From: Planctomycetota bacterium | Lineage (GTDB): Bacteria > Planctomycetota > Phycisphaerae > UBA1845 > Fen-1342 | Assembly: GCA_022574815.1 (NCBI GenBank) | Contig: JACZRH010000002.1 | Location: 1 to 48,150, forward strand | DNA: 48,150 nt | Reading direction: 5' to 3' | Part shown: one piece after another, positions 47,101 to 48,150 of the stretch | Numbering within the stretch: the stretch's first letter is position 1 | Layout of the letters: every line of letters starts with the position of its first letter | Notes under the pieces: model-generated | The model's input: only the letters and a program-made list of their open reading frames with translations | What the model was told of the DNA's origin: nothing | Database searches by the model: none | Program-made: the position numbers and the translations under genes

Positions 47101-48150
47101 GCAATACCGAGGAAACTTCGTCCTGACTTTGCGAGGCCGAGCGCGCGAAATGAGGCCGACCGCCGAGGATCCGGCCGATCACGCGGCTGCACGATGCCTG
47201 GGGGCCGACCTCGACGAACAGACGCACCCCGTCGGCGTACGCCCGCTCGATCAGCTTCGGAAAATCGAATCCGCGCAGGGCTTGGTCGACGATGGAGGCC
47301 GCCGCGGTCTCGCGGTTGACGTAATAGGATCGTGCCCAGGCGGCGCTGTAGAAGCGGATGCCGGCCGGTGGGGCGGTCTCGAGCTCGTGCAAAGCGCGGT
47401 AGGCCGGCTCGACGCCGCGCGCGATTTCGCAGTGAACCGTGGAGGCGCCTTCGATCACGACAGCTTCGCATCCCAATCGGGACACGACCTGTTCGACCTC
47501 GCCACGCCAACCGCCGATGACACACTCATCCGGCGCGTTTGTAATGAGCAGATAAACCCGCTTGAGCGCAGCGAGCGCGTGGCGCACGCGGTAGGCCGGC
47601 CGATTGACGATCACGACCTGCCAATCGACGGACTGCCCGGGACGCAGACCCCACGCCCGTTGCGCCGCGCGGCACTCGCCGGCGAGCTCGCTCTGAAACA
47701 GCGGCGACGCGATCATCCGCGCGTGCATTTCGTCGCGGCCGCGCCAGGCGCGCAGGGCAAACAAACTCGTCGTCTCGCCGAGGCTGTAGCCGATCGCCGC
47801 GCCCGGCCGCGCGCCGAACGAGCGCAGCAGGTCGCTCATCACGATGCCGTATGCGACCTGCCCCATGATCGCGCGCACCGTGCTGCTGCCGAGGCGCTCG
47901 GCCGCGTCGCGCTGCCACTCCGGTCCCCAGTCGCCGCGCCAGGGCGCGTACCAGCGCGGCATGAGCTGGCTCGCGAGGCGCTGGGTGTCGGCGTCGAGCG
48001 CCCGTGCGATTTCCGGCCACTGCACGCCGAGCTCGCGCCCCATGCCGACGAAGTGGTTGCCGGAGCCGGGAAAGACGAACGCGACCTCGCCGCTCTTTCC
48101 GAGCGGCTCGGTGTAGTAGAACGAGCCGTCGCCGCCGTCGATCGGCTCCT
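44144..48150 (-). CDS. polyunsaturated fatty acid synthase subunit, AT-DH-DH part (5' end beyond window)
   Basis: At least 1334 codons, open through the right edge; the ATG at 48043 is internal, as the preceding in-frame codons read VAFVFPGSGNHFVGMG, the start of an acyltransferase domain. Numbering from that Met: AT domain to ~330 with Ser87 (GYSLGE) and His204; an Ala/Pro-rich linker (335-480); then four hot-dog units. Units 1 (~515-670) and 3 (~955-1095) lack the catalytic His. Units 2 (H770, E784; CHFVDDMVMPGT) and 4 (H1193, E1207; AHFYQDPVWPGS) keep it. This is the paired layout of PfaC/Pfa3 dehydratases, which introduce cis double bonds during PUFA assembly. KS and CLF should precede it. 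No C-terminal acyltransferase (AGPAT) domain follows; the stop runs directly into oleA. Confidence 0.9.
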   Translation of the reverse strand, partial: EPIDGGDGSFYYTEPLGKSGEVAFVFPGSGNHFVGMGRELGVQWPEIARALDADTQRLASQLMPRWYAPWRGDWGPEWQRDAAERLGSSTVRAIMGQVAYGIVMSDLLRSFGARPGAAIGYSLGETTSLFALRAWRGRDEMHARMIASPLFQSELAGECRAAQRAWGLRPGQSVDWQVVIVNRPAYRVRHALAALKRVYLLITNAPDECVIGGWRGEVEQVVSRLGCEAVVIEGASTVHCEIARGVEPAYRALHELETAPPAGIRFYSAAWARSYYVNRETAAASIVDQALRGFDFPKLIERAYADGVRLFVEVGPQASCSRVIGRILGGRPHFARSASQSQDEVSSVLHLVAALVAQRALPSLAGLYEDETRAVGHLTAGLSGDDSSSGHVTVSLGSKPRELPRPRALTAGEAVTVQPLSPPVQTATAGFGQVAQPQRPAEMAPAATSLGALAIDVATTGAANAAAHDAFLRFSQSATQAIGRALAFQSRLLSDPTRPQPSLDDRDRPAHETIGRKKIAFTREQCLEFAVGSVAKLFGPQFAEIDTCRARVRLPDEPLMLVDRILSIHGQKASLTSGSIVTEHDVTPGQWYLDGDRAPVCITVEAGQADLFLASWLGIDLRVKGLRTYRLLDATVDFHRGLPRPGETIRYDVAIDKFVRRGDTYLFFFRFEGTIDDRPLITMTNGCAGFFTEQEIAESGGIVLTDDDRKPMPGKRPADALELVPMEVESYDEARLDALRAGDLAGCFGPRFEGLQLDDPLRIPGGRMRLVHRIVELDPRGGRFGIGSIRAEADIRPDDWFLTCHFVDDMVMPGTLMFECCAHTLRILLLRMGWVGEQAGVSYEPLLDKPCKLTCRGPVTPETRVVTYELELKEIGHEPEPYVVADALMYADGERIVRFTDMSIKLNGLPYERIKETWRNRVRIAAAPRGAPTSVPPPVVQPIGEGLPLAEPKAAIFDTDQIRAFAIGNPSDCFGEPYRVFDAERRIARLPGPPYQFLDRVTEIHAEPWKLEPGGWIETQYDVPPDAWYFAANRQRAMPFAILLEIGLQPCGWLAAYLGSALRSEVDTRFRNLGGRATLHEEVFPDAGMLTARVRITDVSEAGGMIIEKFDLQVWNGSRPVYDGNTYFGFFTDAALADQVGIRGAAERAFAPDAAELRKAGRIELADAPPLTPSDASREAAPPSAMPARAFRMIDRVDAFVSDGGPHGLGFVRGVKQVDPAEWFFKAHFYQDPVWPGSLGLEAFLQLLKVAAIERWGQQLEHTHRFEPILVGSPHEWVYRGQVIPTNRRVEVEAVVTEVGEGASPHVKANGFLKVDGKPIYEMIDFGVRLVPVA

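Overview
The window is high-GC bacterial DNA with dense protein-coding content and no rRNA, tRNA or CRISPR array that I could find. The gene set suggests a planctomycete or close relative. This is an inference from a large FTLIELL-type pseudopilin with a C-terminal DG motif, an LL-diaminopimelate aminotransferase, a DUF1573 protein, an Ig-like surface protein and many PAS/GAF/receiver proteins. No phylogenetic marker was tested.

Layout. 1-8212 (+): the end of an Ig-domain protein; a PAS-GAF-receiver protein followed by a glycogen-debranching enzyme; a pseudopilin between a promoter and a terminator; and a PepSY / response regulator / sensor kinase unit whose kinase has lost its catalytic core. 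8213-9058: a gene-poor stretch with possible gene remains. 9059-13973 (+): a partial Tad (tight adherence) locus, cpaE-cpaF-tadB-tadC, followed by a DUF1573 protein. 15663-19103 (-): dapL, folK, a flavin reductase and a membrane glycosyltransferase-like protein. 19505-22398 (+): the two subunits of a 2-oxoacid:ferredoxin oxidoreductase. 22470-35379: mostly housekeeping genes (HAD phosphatase, cmk, plsC, PTPS-family enzyme, metallophosphoesterase, aroK, a greatly enlarged prepilin peptidase, murI, a HEAT-repeat lipoprotein, pgeF-like, a PIG-V-like membrane protein, a lipoprotein, ligA). 35418-39295: a methyltransferase with an in-frame stop near its natural 5' end, an OmpR-type two-component system, and a divergent HbpS/GlcG-family protein.

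39327-48150 (-): the most interesting region. A large multidomain protein cut by the window edge carries an acyltransferase domain followed by four hot-dog (FabA-like) domains. This matches the AT-DH-DH C-terminal half of a Pfa3/PfaC-type polyunsaturated fatty acid synthase. It is followed, with overlapping stop/start codons at three of the four junctions, by oleA, oleB, oleC and oleD, the complete head-to-head hydrocarbon pathway. The arrangement implies that a PUFA-synthase product is passed directly to OleA, so the locus would make a very-long-chain polyunsaturated olefin rather than a membrane PUFA. The KS/CLF/ACP parts should lie just beyond base 48150.

Other links between genes: folK and a Cys-lacking PTPS-type enzyme may both serve folate synthesis. 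The prepilin peptidase probably serves the pseudopilin and/or the Tad system. Both OmpR-type two-component units have 11-bp-period direct repeats upstream, as expected for autoregulation.
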